This document shows positions 1-10,402 of a stretch of 64,000 bases of DNA, piece after piece. Each line of letters opens with the position of its first letter. Position 1 is the first letter of the stretch. The DNA comes from Galbula dea. Its lineage: Eukaryota; Chordata; Aves; Piciformes; Galbulidae. The DNA lies in assembly GCA_013399015.1 (NCBI GenBank), contig VWZX01010095.1, forward strand, positions 124,001 to 188,000, read 5' to 3'. The notes beneath the pieces are model-generated. The model did no database searches. It was not told the origin of the DNA and worked only from the letters and a program-made list of their open reading frames with translations. A program made the translations under genes and the position numbers.

Positions 1-1751
1 GCTGTAGAGTGGGACTGGGGAAGAGCAGAGTGAACCAGTGTTCTCAGGTGCTGTGACCATACTTTTCTCATCACTTCATTGATGGAAAATAGGTTTGTTG
101 TTTTAAACTGCATTTTTTTTATGATGCTTTGGAAGAAAAGAACTTGGATGGCCCAAGTTTCATGAAACAACTGTTATGCCTATCCTACTGCTCCTTCCCT
201 GAGTTTCCTGGCTCTTCAGATATTTATATATGTTTATATTTATTTATATTCAGATATTTTTATATGTTCTTGGGTTTTCCAGGTAACAGAATAAACTAGA
301 AAACAGAAATACTTCGAGACATCCCAGGGAGAAAGATAGCTCATAGTCACACATCTGAGCAGCAACCACTGCCTAGGAGCTCCTGTCATATCAGTTGAAT
401 TACATATTTTATTACTGCATATGCAGTCCTGTTTGAATGCAGACTCAGCTCAGAGCTTCAATTCCAAACAGCAAGTTCTGCAGAGATAGTAGAACTTGAC
501 TCAACAAAAAAAAAATCCATGCAGGATTCACCTACATCTAGGTGGGAAATGATTTTCTAGTCTTATCCTGAGGTAGAGAGGTGATTGGACTTGAAGATGG
601 GGACCTTTAGGTCCTGCATCTTTGCTATCTTCACACTTGAGGTTCTTACTGTGGTCACTCAGTCCCTCTGAAGCAGCAATCACTTGTTGAATTGCTCTCC
701 TGTGTTCAAATTACTCTATAAGAGCTGGTATATGAACTGGAACCTGAGCCTTTTCCCTCCAGCTCACAAGGGTGTCTGGTGTCAGAGATATCTGTCTCTA
801 GAAGACCTCCAGAGAAGATCATAAGTGTCCTGCTTCTGCTCCCACATTTTGTTTGTATTTAGTTCAGATTTAAAATCATTAGATCCTGTTTAAATTATCA
901 ACATCTTGTCCACTACAATGAGGTTTCTCTATTTTGGGGTCCAACAAGCACTACATTAATAGAATAAAACAAAACTTATTTTTTGCTTACCAAGAAACTC
1001 ACCTCTACCTGAAAAAGTGAGAACATCACTGCACTTGTTTTTTGCTGGTTCTCTTTTTTGAGGTGGCAACAACCTAATGAAAAATGAGATGTAAATTGCA
1101 AGGACTAATTAATGCAAAGCCCAGTTCTGTAGAAGAAAATGGAATGAATATTTCACTTCTTTATTCATCTGTTGAAAGTATAATGAAGAAAAATTTAGTG
1201 TGAGAACCTCTAGTTGTACAAGCAGTCTTGCTTAGCTGCAAATAAGTGTCAGTAATAACTCATGATGAAGCCATGTGGCAAATAACAGGATATGGAACAC
1301 AGCTGGATTTGCAGAGTAAATGACAGATCAGGAAAAAAAACCAAACCACACTTTAAAACCTCTTAATAACACTACATTGTAGCTATAAAAATATATCCAC
1401 TTGTCTAATCCTTTTTATAGCAAAGTGCATCACTTGAAAATTCTTACCCACAAAGCTCTTGCCATCAGATCACCTCTCACTCCTGCACACTGGCACATGC
1501 CTCTGGTAACAATGGGACTCTGCAGAGCTCAGAGACTTAAATACTGCTTACACAGGTGCAGCAAGGTGGCCCTGCAGAACCTGAACCCAAGAGATACTCA
1601 GCCTGAGGCCAGGTGTTCCTAGTTGTCTCTGAAGGGTGATCAAGAAGTGTCTCAAGGGAAACCTTGCCCTTCACTGAAACCCTTTTTTTTCTTGTTCCTT
1701 TTGAAGTTTTTAGATCCATTCAGTGCTGCACTGGGATTATATTGTAAAGTT
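1..1751. other. Unique non-coding DNA, no gene seen
   Basis: AT-rich single-copy-looking sequence. A short TATTTATAT-rich stretch lies around 225-265. Open frames are short, lack codon-like structure and match no family I recognise. I see no promoter, CpG island or RNA gene. Confidence 0.6.
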
Positions 1752-2436
1752 TTGGTAGCAGGGGACTAAAGGGATGGTTTCTGTGAGAAGCTGCTAGAAG
1801 CTTTCTCTGTGTCTGATAGAGCCAATGCCAGCTGGCTCCAAGCTGGCCAAAGCTGAGCCCACCAGTGACAGTGGCAACACCTCAGTTGATAACATAATTG
1901 TGAAGGGAAGAAAGCTGTTGTGCAGCAGCAGCTGGAAGAGAGGAATAAGAATATGTGAGAGAAACAGCTCTGACACCAAGGTCAGTGAAGGAGGTGGAGG
2001 AGATGCTTCAGGTGCCAGAGCAAAGATTCACCTGCAGCTCATGATGAAGCCCATGGTGAGTTAGGCTGTCCTCCTGCAGCCCGTGGAGTTTAATGGTGAA
2101 GCAGATATCCACCTGCAGCCCAAGAAGGGCTAAAACAGATGGATGAGCCCAAAAGAGGCTATGACCCCATGGAGAGAGGAGCACATGTTGATGCAGGCTG
2201 TTCCTGAAGGACTGCACCTGTGGCAGCAACCAAACCTGGAGCAGTCTGTGGAGAACTGTAGCCCACAGAAAGAACTGCCATGGAGAACTGTCTCCCATGG
2301 GATGGGCTCCATGCTGGAGCAGGTTAAGAGTGTGAGGGGTCCTCCCCCTGAAGAGGAAAGAGTGGCAGAAACAGTGTGTGATGAACTGACCTTAACACTC
2401 GTTTCCTGTCCCCTTGTGCCAGCGGAGGCAAGGAGG
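1752..2436 (+). mobile_element. LTR-like avian dispersed repeat, truncated
   Basis: The segment carries a recurring phrase (CTGCAGCCC.TGGAG, seen near 2074 and 2113, with a variant near 2032) and a second recurring phrase of the GGAGCAGG type. Together with the opening GAGAAGCTGCTAGAAGC and the later CCTCCCCCTGAAGAGGA, these match my recollection of a moderately repetitive avian element whose full copies end like ERVL-type LTRs. The 3' part of that pattern is missing: the sequence stops being recognisable at about 2434, exactly where an antisense CR1 fragment starts. Short open frames here (for example 1825-2064) are by-products of the repeat, not genes. The family name and true strand are uncertain; the plus sign follows the orientation of the recalled pattern. 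Confidence 0.5.
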
Positions 2437-2810
2437 CTGCTGTGACCCAAGTGCAGGACCTGACTCTTGGCCTTGCTGAACCTAATTCCACTGGCCTTGG
2501 TCCATTGATCCAGGCTGTCCAAGCCCCTCAGCAGAACCTCCCTACCCTCAAGCAGGTCAAGACTCCCACCCAACTTGATGTCATCTGCAGACTTAGGGAA
2601 GGTGCACTCAACCTCCTCATCCAGATCAGCAATAAAGATATTGAAGAGAACTGTCCCCAGCAGGCAGCCCTGAGGAACACCTCTTGTGACCAGCCACCAA
2701 TAAATTGAAGTCAATTCACCACAACTCTTCAGGGTCTGTCATTCAGCCAGTTTTCATCCAGCAAAGTATATGTCCCTCCAAGCCATGAGCACCCAGTTTC
2801 TCCAGACTAA
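2437..2810 (-). mobile_element. CR1 LINE fragment, ORF2 reverse transcriptase part
   Basis: Read on the minus strand this encodes a broken piece of the CR1 ORF2 reverse transcriptase. The palm-domain block GVPQG is followed by LFNIFI.DLDEEVECT and then by the active-site region SADD.KLGG. The family usually has FADD here, so the aromatic residue before the two catalytic aspartates is replaced by serine, while both aspartates remain. The frame continues to …QVLHLG and then runs into the neighbouring LTR-like repeat, giving a 194-codon chimeric frame (2130-2714). The 5' and 3' parts of the LINE are absent, so this is a dead copy. Confidence 0.85.
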
Positions 2811-3459
2811 CCATGAAAACAGATCCTGAAACCTCTCCTGCTTGCAAAGACAAAGGGGGAAAGAGAGAGAAGGAAAGTTTCCCTTTCCATTTGCCTTTTT
2901 CACCCAACTTTGCAGGAGTTCAGGGACAGACATATGGTGCAGCATGCACTGTCAGTAGAATGACAGCTACTCTTTCACCCTTGGGCAGCAAATGGAAATG
3001 TGGTTGGTTTTATAAGCCCAGGTCTAAAAATAACAAGTGTTCCTTTAACATGGCAGAGTAGCATGACTCATGCATCATTCTGACACAAACATGACACCCA
3101 TTGCAGTCAAATCTTCATGTCCCAATGCTGAAGTCAGATGCAGTTTGACCATTTTCCCAAGGACTTATCAATCTTGCAAAAATATTCAAGCATCAGTAGG
3201 AAAAATAACAGCAATCCAGACATCATTTGCCAAATATTAGAGGCTGCTTTTATTAGGGACTGAAATCTGAACTATCAATCCAGTCACTGAAGTTATAAAG
3301 GTGTTAAAAACAACCTGCAATCAGCCATGTCATGCTGACTACTATATAAACTTAAATGCCTGGGCAACTTAGTTGCTTATTTAATGGTTACTGTACTGAA
3401 GTGCATGGGGTACCTATTACTGCTGCAAAATGACTGCAGGACACTGAGTAAGCAAGCAG
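2811..3459. other. Unique non-coding DNA
   Basis: A purine-rich patch (about 2848-2880) follows the CR1 fragment. Beyond that I see no gene, repeat or RNA structure I can support. Confidence 0.5.
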
Positions 3460-3512
3460 CAGCCTCTTAGCCTCACCTTTCCATCTGTAAATTGGAGATG
3501 ATGATGATGCTT
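3460..3512 (+). repeat. MIR-like SINE fragment
   Basis: The phrase GCCTCTTAGCCTCACC followed by TTTCCATCTGTAAATTGGAG and a GATGATGATGATG run resembles the 3' part of the ancient MIR SINE, where a 'cctcagtttcc…atctgtaaaatggg' block precedes a short tandem tail. The match is imperfect and short, as expected of an old insertion. Confidence 0.45.
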
Positions 3513-4174
3513 TCCATGTGGCCAACATGTTCCCTTCTCAGCAGGAGCTTCCACCATTAGCTTGCCAAAACTTACCTATCTAAAATGCATGGAAGTGGTT
3601 ACAGCTAATTGTCCCAGATTGCCTTGTGGTGAATGGAAAGAGATGGGCATTTCAGGAGCTGCTCTCTGGGAAGAGGAGGTGAATCACCTTCTAGAAGGAT
3701 CTGCAGCTGGCTATCAAAAGAGTCCAGGTGAATAGTTTAAGCCTGTATTTTTCAGCTACGTTGAAAAGTTCAACTGGCTCTGGCAGCCTGGAAGCAAATG
3801 GCCTCAAGGAGAATCATTCCCTGCAGCAAACCAATGTCCAGCAAAACCTGCTGCCACACCAGGAACAAGCAGGATACTAAACTGAATAAGATAGAGGTCC
3901 CAGTGGTGATAATTTAGTCCTTCCAACTCAGGACCTTCTCTGTTTCTATAACCCATCCCAACATATTAGCAGTGGCTTTTTGAGTAACACAGCCCTTTTG
4001 GGGTGCTTAAATCACGGCTACATATCTTGCAGCAAGAACCAAAACCCTCCTGAAATATAACAAGCTAACCAACTTTACAAATAAGTAACTGACAGTCAGA
4101 CATGAGGAACAGCTCCATTCCCAGTCCCATCCTCAGCTTGGGGAGCTGGATGCATTCAGGAAAACTTTTCCACT
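3513..4174. other. Unique non-coding DNA with one exon-like segment
   Basis: No recognisable gene. On the minus strand, 3665 down to 3576 is bounded by an acceptor-like CCTCCTCTTCCCAG and a donor-like TAG/GTAAGT. The only frame open across it ends in a stop at its last codon. It could be a chance pseudoexon or a non-coding exon. Confidence 0.4.
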
Positions 4175-4258
4175 GGAGAGGAGAGGAGAGGAGAGGAGAG
4201 GAGAGGAGAGGAGAGAAGAGAAGAGAAGAGAAGAGAAGAGAAGAGAAGAGAAGAGAAG
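4175..4258. repeat. Compound pentanucleotide microsatellite (GGAGA)n(GAAGA)n
   Basis: About eight units of a GAGAG-type pentamer run directly into about eight units of an AAGAG-type pentamer, 84 bases in all, purine-only on the plus strand. The switch occurs near 4215. The two halves differ by a single G to A change that has been amplified, so one array probably derived from the other. A homopurine/homopyrimidine tract of this length can adopt triplex (H-DNA) structure and is likely length-polymorphic. Confidence 0.95.
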
Positions 4259-7200
4259 TTGGAGCAAAAATAGACTAATGAAAGTTCCAGGTCTGAAAGA
4301 TGAAGGAAGTCAGGAAAAAAAAGTGGTTAATTACTGGTGGTTTGTGGTGCAAGAGGATTGGGAGCCACAGAACACATCTGTGATGCTGCCTGAACACTGC
4401 TGTCCTGTGACCCCAGGCTGGGTCTGGGGTCCAGATCTAGGGCAAGTGTTCAACAAAGATGAGGGAAATGGAAGCTCATATGGACAATGAAGCTTGAAAA
4501 CTGCAGCCACTTCACAGGTTTGCACTTCTTTCCATGGTCTGAGATGCCTCCAAGGAGAGTGCTGCATCACTGGCATTATTGGTGTTGGGACTTTGTTCAC
4601 CTTCCCTAAAATATTAATAACTAGCAAGTGATCCTGAGAATGCTTGAGGCTGTGTTAAGTGAGATGCTGAAATGAAACCCCATCATCTAAAAACAATGTA
4701 CAAGGAGGTCTCCTCTCTCCACACAGGCTCTTCTAAGAAAAGGCAAAACCCAAACCATCCTCTGTTCTTATAGAAGCAGTCACTGATTGGCATTTTCTGC
4801 CACAAAAAAGCTACTGGGAATTGGGTGCTAGCAAGAAGTTCTAGTTTCACACTCCAGACCTGACAAATGACATCCCATTGCCAAACTCTTACATTTTATC
4901 AAACAATATTTTTCAGTTCCCTCTATCCATTTACAGATTTCTATTTTAAATATAGCAGATTACAGATAACAATAGATAACAGATAATCTTATGTGAAAAG
5001 ATCAGTAAGCTGTTAGGACAGGATTAGTCCTGGACTAGCAGAAGGTGAGGGCATGCCAGAAAGGATCATTCAAATGCAATTTTAAACCCAGGGCTCAGTT
5101 TAGTCTCCCATAAGCAACCCCAGCTCATTTCCCACTCACACCCACACAGGGTCTGACCTTGGTCTGGATCACTCCAAACCATCACTTGAACATGTCAGAT
5201 CAGCACCTAGTCAATATATAATTGCTGTTATGCAGCATCTGGCAAAAACATGAAGTGAAGTATTCTCATACAAGTATATTTGTTAATAAAATTGGTTCAT
5301 CTTTTCTCAGGTTTATTCACTAAACAAAAATATAGAGACCAAATTTTCTGAGAACCAAGTAAAAACACAAATTTCCAGTAGTTTCTGATACAGAACAAAA
5401 CAAAAGAAAGAAAAGCTGTGATGAGTGAACCTGTGATTTCTGCATTGCTAAGCACTGTTTCCATTTTGCAGGCCAGAATCTTAGATGCACCAGGACAAAG
5501 CCCAATTTCCAAAGCCCTTAGTTTCATTGCAGGCTAGCACCTGGGCAGGGCTGCATCTGATGCTCCTGCCAAGCCTTGCTGGAGCTTTGGCCACAGGGAG
5601 CCAAACACTGGCAGAAGCAAACACATGCCATTTCTATCTCCCCAGTCCCATACTCCCACTAAGAAACCTCCTAACCCACTGTAGTTCAGATAGTAAGTTT
5701 GATAGAAAAGGCCAATCTGTCTTTGGTTTTTCTCCTTCACTCTGTCTCTGCAGCTCATGCTGAGTGAGAGGGACAGGGTGACACCAGCACTTTTAAATCT
5801 CACTTACTGGAAGTGTCAGGATCTCTAATCAGGCAAAGAGCAAGCTCTGCCATCACAGGCATGCTTGAGGGTGCAGAGGTTAGCTCTGAGGAGGCACCAG
5901 GGGACAGCAGAGTGAAGGCTGCATAAAGAGAAAGAGGGAAGAAAGGAGAGGAAGGAAAGCAAAGGGAGAAAGAAAAAAAGCCCAGGTCTTCTAGTCTTTC
6001 CTTCCTCTTTATTTCCTTCCATCTCTGCTCTACTCAGAAGGTGCCTTGCCTTTCTAAACTTGAATATTGAACACCTGATAAAAGTGAGAACTGGAAAGGG
6101 TGAAGCAGCCCCAGCTTAGTTCTGGTAGCAATTAGGCTGTAAGACAAGCTGTTGGGAATGTTTCTGAGCCCCAGGCTGGGGAAGAGGAGCAGGAAGGGAA
6201 AACTGGGGCAAAGGGAACCCCATTTGGTTTGAAAACTTCTAGCTAAGCTAGGGAAACAAAAACCTGAAGGTAATAAGAAAGCCCTTTACTCCCTTTGACT
6301 GGTCACTACAGCACATTGCTTGCTACTCAGGATACTGAAAAATTAATCTCACTTGAAAACCTTTGTCCTGGGAGCAAGATTTTCAAGAATAAATCTACCC
6401 AGGAGATCTAGCTCTCTGCATAGCTCAGGGAATGGGTAGTGATTGTTCTTTGATGTTCAGTCTCTTGGAAAGCAACTTAGATCACACTTGCCCTTCTTCC
6501 TGCCTGTGGCATTGGCTTCTAAGAGAGGCAGCCTGCTTAAATTTTAGCTTCTGAATTAAGAAGTTCAGTAAAGGAGCATTAGAACTGCTTCCCAATCTGA
6601 CTTTCAAAGTTAGTTCATCTTCAAAAGGAAATCTAGCTGCCCACAAATGCTAAGAAGCCAAAAAGCTGGGCAGATGCTGAAAGAAGAAAAAAGACACTTC
6701 AGTTTCATCTTGTGGATATGGAGAGAGGAAATAAGGAGTCAAATAAGAAAAGGGAATGAGAGAAAGGAAATCTGAGATGAAATATGGAACAAAAAAATGT
6801 GAGGAAAAAGAGCTGTTGTGATTAACACAAAACTAGCTGCAAAACTGTTGTTAAAAGAAAAAAAAAGAAGCAGCTAAAAAATTGCCCTTGGGTGTCACCC
6901 CTGAGGCACAAGGCTTCAAACTGACTTCCATGCTAGTAACACAATTCATCTTTGTGGCAGGATGAAGTGAGAGGAAAATGAGAGTCAAACAAAGGGTTTG
7001 TTACCATTTTGTCCTGCTCCTTGCTCTTCTCTTGCCCTGCCCTCCTCTTGTTCCTAAAACATCACAAGAAAAGTGGCTACTTATTGGCTTCCAAGGAGGT
7101 TTGTTAATGTCACTTTTAACCTGAGGTGCTCTGAATCACCTCCTCCTCACCCAGGAAACCCACTCCTCTCTGTGCATCTCAACTGCTGGCCAAATGTCCC

Positions 7201-9619
7201 ATGAACTGGACATGTGCTTCCAATCCATGAGAGGGACACCTTGCATTTTGTAGCAGCTACTCCTTTTTGGAGGTCATCCTTCACCTGCTGACAGCAGGGA
7301 GCACTGCAGGCCATTGGCTAGAGGTGCAAGACTCAGGTGAGAGTAGGTTAGCCTCTTCTGTGCTTTTGGGTTGTTCCCAATGGATATGACTAAGCAGATG
7401 GATAGTTGGAAGAGTGCGAAGACATTTTATGGTTGTATATTTAATAGGTGGCTCTGCTGGTCTGAAGAAATCAAGAGAGTAAATATTTAATCTCCAAGGA
7501 CTATTAACCAGACACCTTCCTGCCTGTGGGAACACCTCCTGAATACCTGAACAGTGAAGTGTCTCAGGATATTTTAGAGAAACACAGAACTGCCAACCAG
7601 TGCAGACCCAGAATTCACCTTCCCTGAGTCTCACCCCTTACCTATCCTGCTCTTCACACCTATATACAATATGACCAGTACTTAAAATGGTGAAAAACAT
7701 GATGGATACCCAGTGTGACACTGCATGAACCACTTCAAGCCTGAAAGAAACATGTTGGTTGGAGGTAACCCCCCTGAACATAGCATTACCATTTCTTGCC
7801 TCAGAGGCATTAGGTGGAGCATCCACTTGATCAGTAATCCATGACCCACAGAGGGCAATACCCTCACTTCTGTCATGCTGCAAACACTGACTGCTCAGAA
7901 GAGGCTGCCAGGTTGAGACTTGCAATAGATTCAGGGAAGTAAACACTCAAAGCCCACTGAAATGACAAATAAGAGCCACAGGGGCTCATGAGGACATTGT
8001 TTTACAGACCAAGGCAAGGCATGAGGCAGGGAAAGGCACGACAGCATCAAACAAACATCTGTTTTCTGCTGCAGGAGAGTGGAGCACATTTCTTTAAGTA
8101 AGGTTACAATTAAGATTATCTAGCACAAGACAAACACCTTTAACTTAACATCTAGTGAACTTCTTGAGCCAGTGGAGCACATCACGTGGCAGGAAAAGAG
8201 AAGAAATGCAGAAGCAGATAATTATCTCTCTTGTGAGCTGGAAAAACACATTAGCTTCCAAAACAAAGAGATAACAGGACCTGTCAAGGTTGCCCTGATC
8301 AAGAAAGAGTGAAACATAAAGTCTGTTACAAGCAAGCCTGGAGCACCCTTGAACTGGTACCACATTTGGAACTTAAACCTGCCTTGTCTCCACCACCAGT
8401 TTACAGAGTTACTCACAACCCACATGAACACTCTTCCTTTTTTCCCCCCAGTGCCTTCCATTGCCTTGATTCCAACCCTGAGGGCAAGCACCAGCACAGT
8501 TGGGAAACTGTAATGCTAAAAGAATCACAAATCTCAAAATATTTCATTCTGAAAGATTTTTCTTTTTAGATGAATATTTAAAATGCTGGTTTAATAATGA
8601 ATCTTTCCATCAGCCCCAGCAATTTAGCTTCAGAAAAGTTGTTAAGTTAGGCTAAAACTGTAACTCCCCAAGACAGATGGCCTGAAATATGTCTGTCCAA
8701 AAATATGATCAATGCAATGAGAATAGGCTTAGAAAATTTGAAGTCCACAGTTTTCAGAGCCTCTAAGGAATAGAAAACTGACTTACACTTGAGAAAGCTT
8801 CATTGTGACTACACTGTTGTGACATGGAAGCAGCTGTACAGTTGTCATCACGTTGGGTTGGTCATTTTGGAACAGCCTGGGCAGAAAATGAGACTTGTCA
8901 GAAGAGTCATTTCTGTAGATCCCTCTTTTTCTTCCTCTTCTTAGGAGAATTCAAGGCACTGTGCTCATTAAACATCTGCTTTGTAGTAAGCAATCTATTT
9001 TATTAATGTAACAAACACTTGGCTTTATTCACAAATAAAGAATAGATTGATTTTTTATTCATTGCCCATGATGGGTGGGGGAGGGCTTGTGTTGTTCAGG
9101 CACCTCTTCAGACTTCAAAATGTCTTTTCTCTCCTTTCACAAGGTCAGTTTGACAAAGGCAGAAAGTTGTCCTTCAAGCTATTAAGTAAGCAGAGGGAAG
9201 GAGTGAGCATGTGTTCTCTGTTAGATATTCCTAATCAGCATGACACTTCAAATAAGTGACTTTAGGCAGCACAAAAATGACCTTGGATTATTACTTTGAA
9301 TCATATTTCATGTTGTCAGCCTGCAGAATTTTAATTGGTATTGAGGGTTCAGGAAATCACTGTGTTGGATCCATCCACTTCTTGGGACCCTGAAAATTAT
9401 TGTCATTTAAGCAGTATCAGAACACCAAGAGGGCTTTTGAGGTATCCCTTCAGGAAACTGGCTCCAGGCTATTTATAATAGGTAAGAGGATCTTTAAAGT
9501 TTCAGTTTTGCCTACCCCCAGAAAGTGTGTAAGGCTGGGCAGACAGGGGCAGGAAGATATTACAGTCCACTGACCATGATTCTGAAAGGCTTTAAGAAAT
9601 GGTGGGAAAGTAGAAAGCA
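4259..9619. other. Unique non-coding DNA, no gene seen
   Basis: A 35-base uninterrupted purine run lies at 5925-5959, followed by another at 5961-5980. A strong splice-acceptor-like sequence (TCTGTCTCTGCAG) ends at 5753 but has no good donor within the next 200 bases. Open frames are all under 120 codons, have stops in the flanks and show no domain I recognise. Confidence 0.5.
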
Positions 9620-9780
9620 GTCACTTTGACATTAATTGACATCAATTAGAGAACACTTAGATCAAAAGGAAACACTTGAAAAGCCATCCTAAGAACAGCC
9701 AGCATGGTTTCATCTTCTGCAAAACAGAGCCAATCTAATTTGTTCCAATTATTCAGTGCTATACTAGAGGTGGGCAAATC
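9620..9780 (+). mobile_element. Very degraded LINE (CR1/L3-like) reverse-transcriptase scrap
   Basis: From 9694 the plus strand reads NSQHGF and then FCKTEPI before a stop. CR1-type ORF2 proteins have an 'NSQHGF.KGKSCLTNL' block at the start of the reverse transcriptase palm. The upstream part (…aacacttgaaaagcc…) is compatible with the preceding CR1/L3 sequence but weak. This is probably an ancient insertion; the boundaries are approximate. Confidence 0.45.
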
Positions 9781-10284
9781 TTCTGGATTTGTGAACTTCT
9801 GAGCATGCTTTCTAGGTTCATACAAAAGCAGTTAAGCCCCCTGGATGGATTTGTTAAAATGTAAATACAGCTGAAACAATTTTACCTGTAGGGGAAGGCC
9901 AAAAGGCAACATGACTTCAGAGGCTGGAACCTTCAGCTACTGTCATTTTGGTTGTGTTTCATCCACAAGGCAGATGCTCAAGGCAGCACAGCCCATTAAA
10001 GTCCTGCTTCCCTTCCCTCTGTAGAGGCAGGTGAAGAGCCCTTGGTTTTCTACCCAGTCCAAACTGCTCTGCTTTCTTCTACAGATTTTGTGAAGTCACC
10101 AGATTACCCAGAAAAGAAATGCTGCCTGCCACCATGGGTACCAGAGCCCTGCCATGGAGCCCCATAAACAAAACCATTGGCAGAGGTGCACAGGGAAAGC
10201 CTGTGAGGCAACTGGTGCAAGTGGAAACATGGAAACTAGAGGGACTCTGGGTGTGTGTGAGTTTGCTTTTTTCTTTTACCATGG

Positions 10285-10402
10285 AGGTGGTTAAATATTA
10301 GAAGAGGTTGCTCAGACAGGTTGTTGAATTTCCATTCTTGGAGAGGTTTAAAGCTTGACCAGGCAAGACCTTGGCCTTACTGGCCCTGCTTTGAGCAGGG
10401 AT
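10285..10402 (+). mobile_element. CR1 3'-end fragment, old
   Basis: The run AGAAGAGGTTGCTCAGACAG, then TTCTTGGAGAGGTTTAAAGC, then GGCCCTGCTTTGAGCAGGG follows the order of the CR1 3' region (gaggttgcccagagagg … ttcaa … ccctgctttgagcaggg). The copy is diverged, and its terminal octamer repeats are not visible. Confidence 0.65.

Noticed and set aside
5754..5880. Excellent splice acceptor (TCTGTCTCTGCAG)
   Set aside because: No good donor within about 200 bases and no open frame that looks coding.
10085..10256. Strong acceptor at 10084 followed by a long open frame
   Set aside because: The only late donor (GTGTGT/GTGAGT) has a poor upstream context and the segment runs up to a CR1 scrap; too weak for an exon call.
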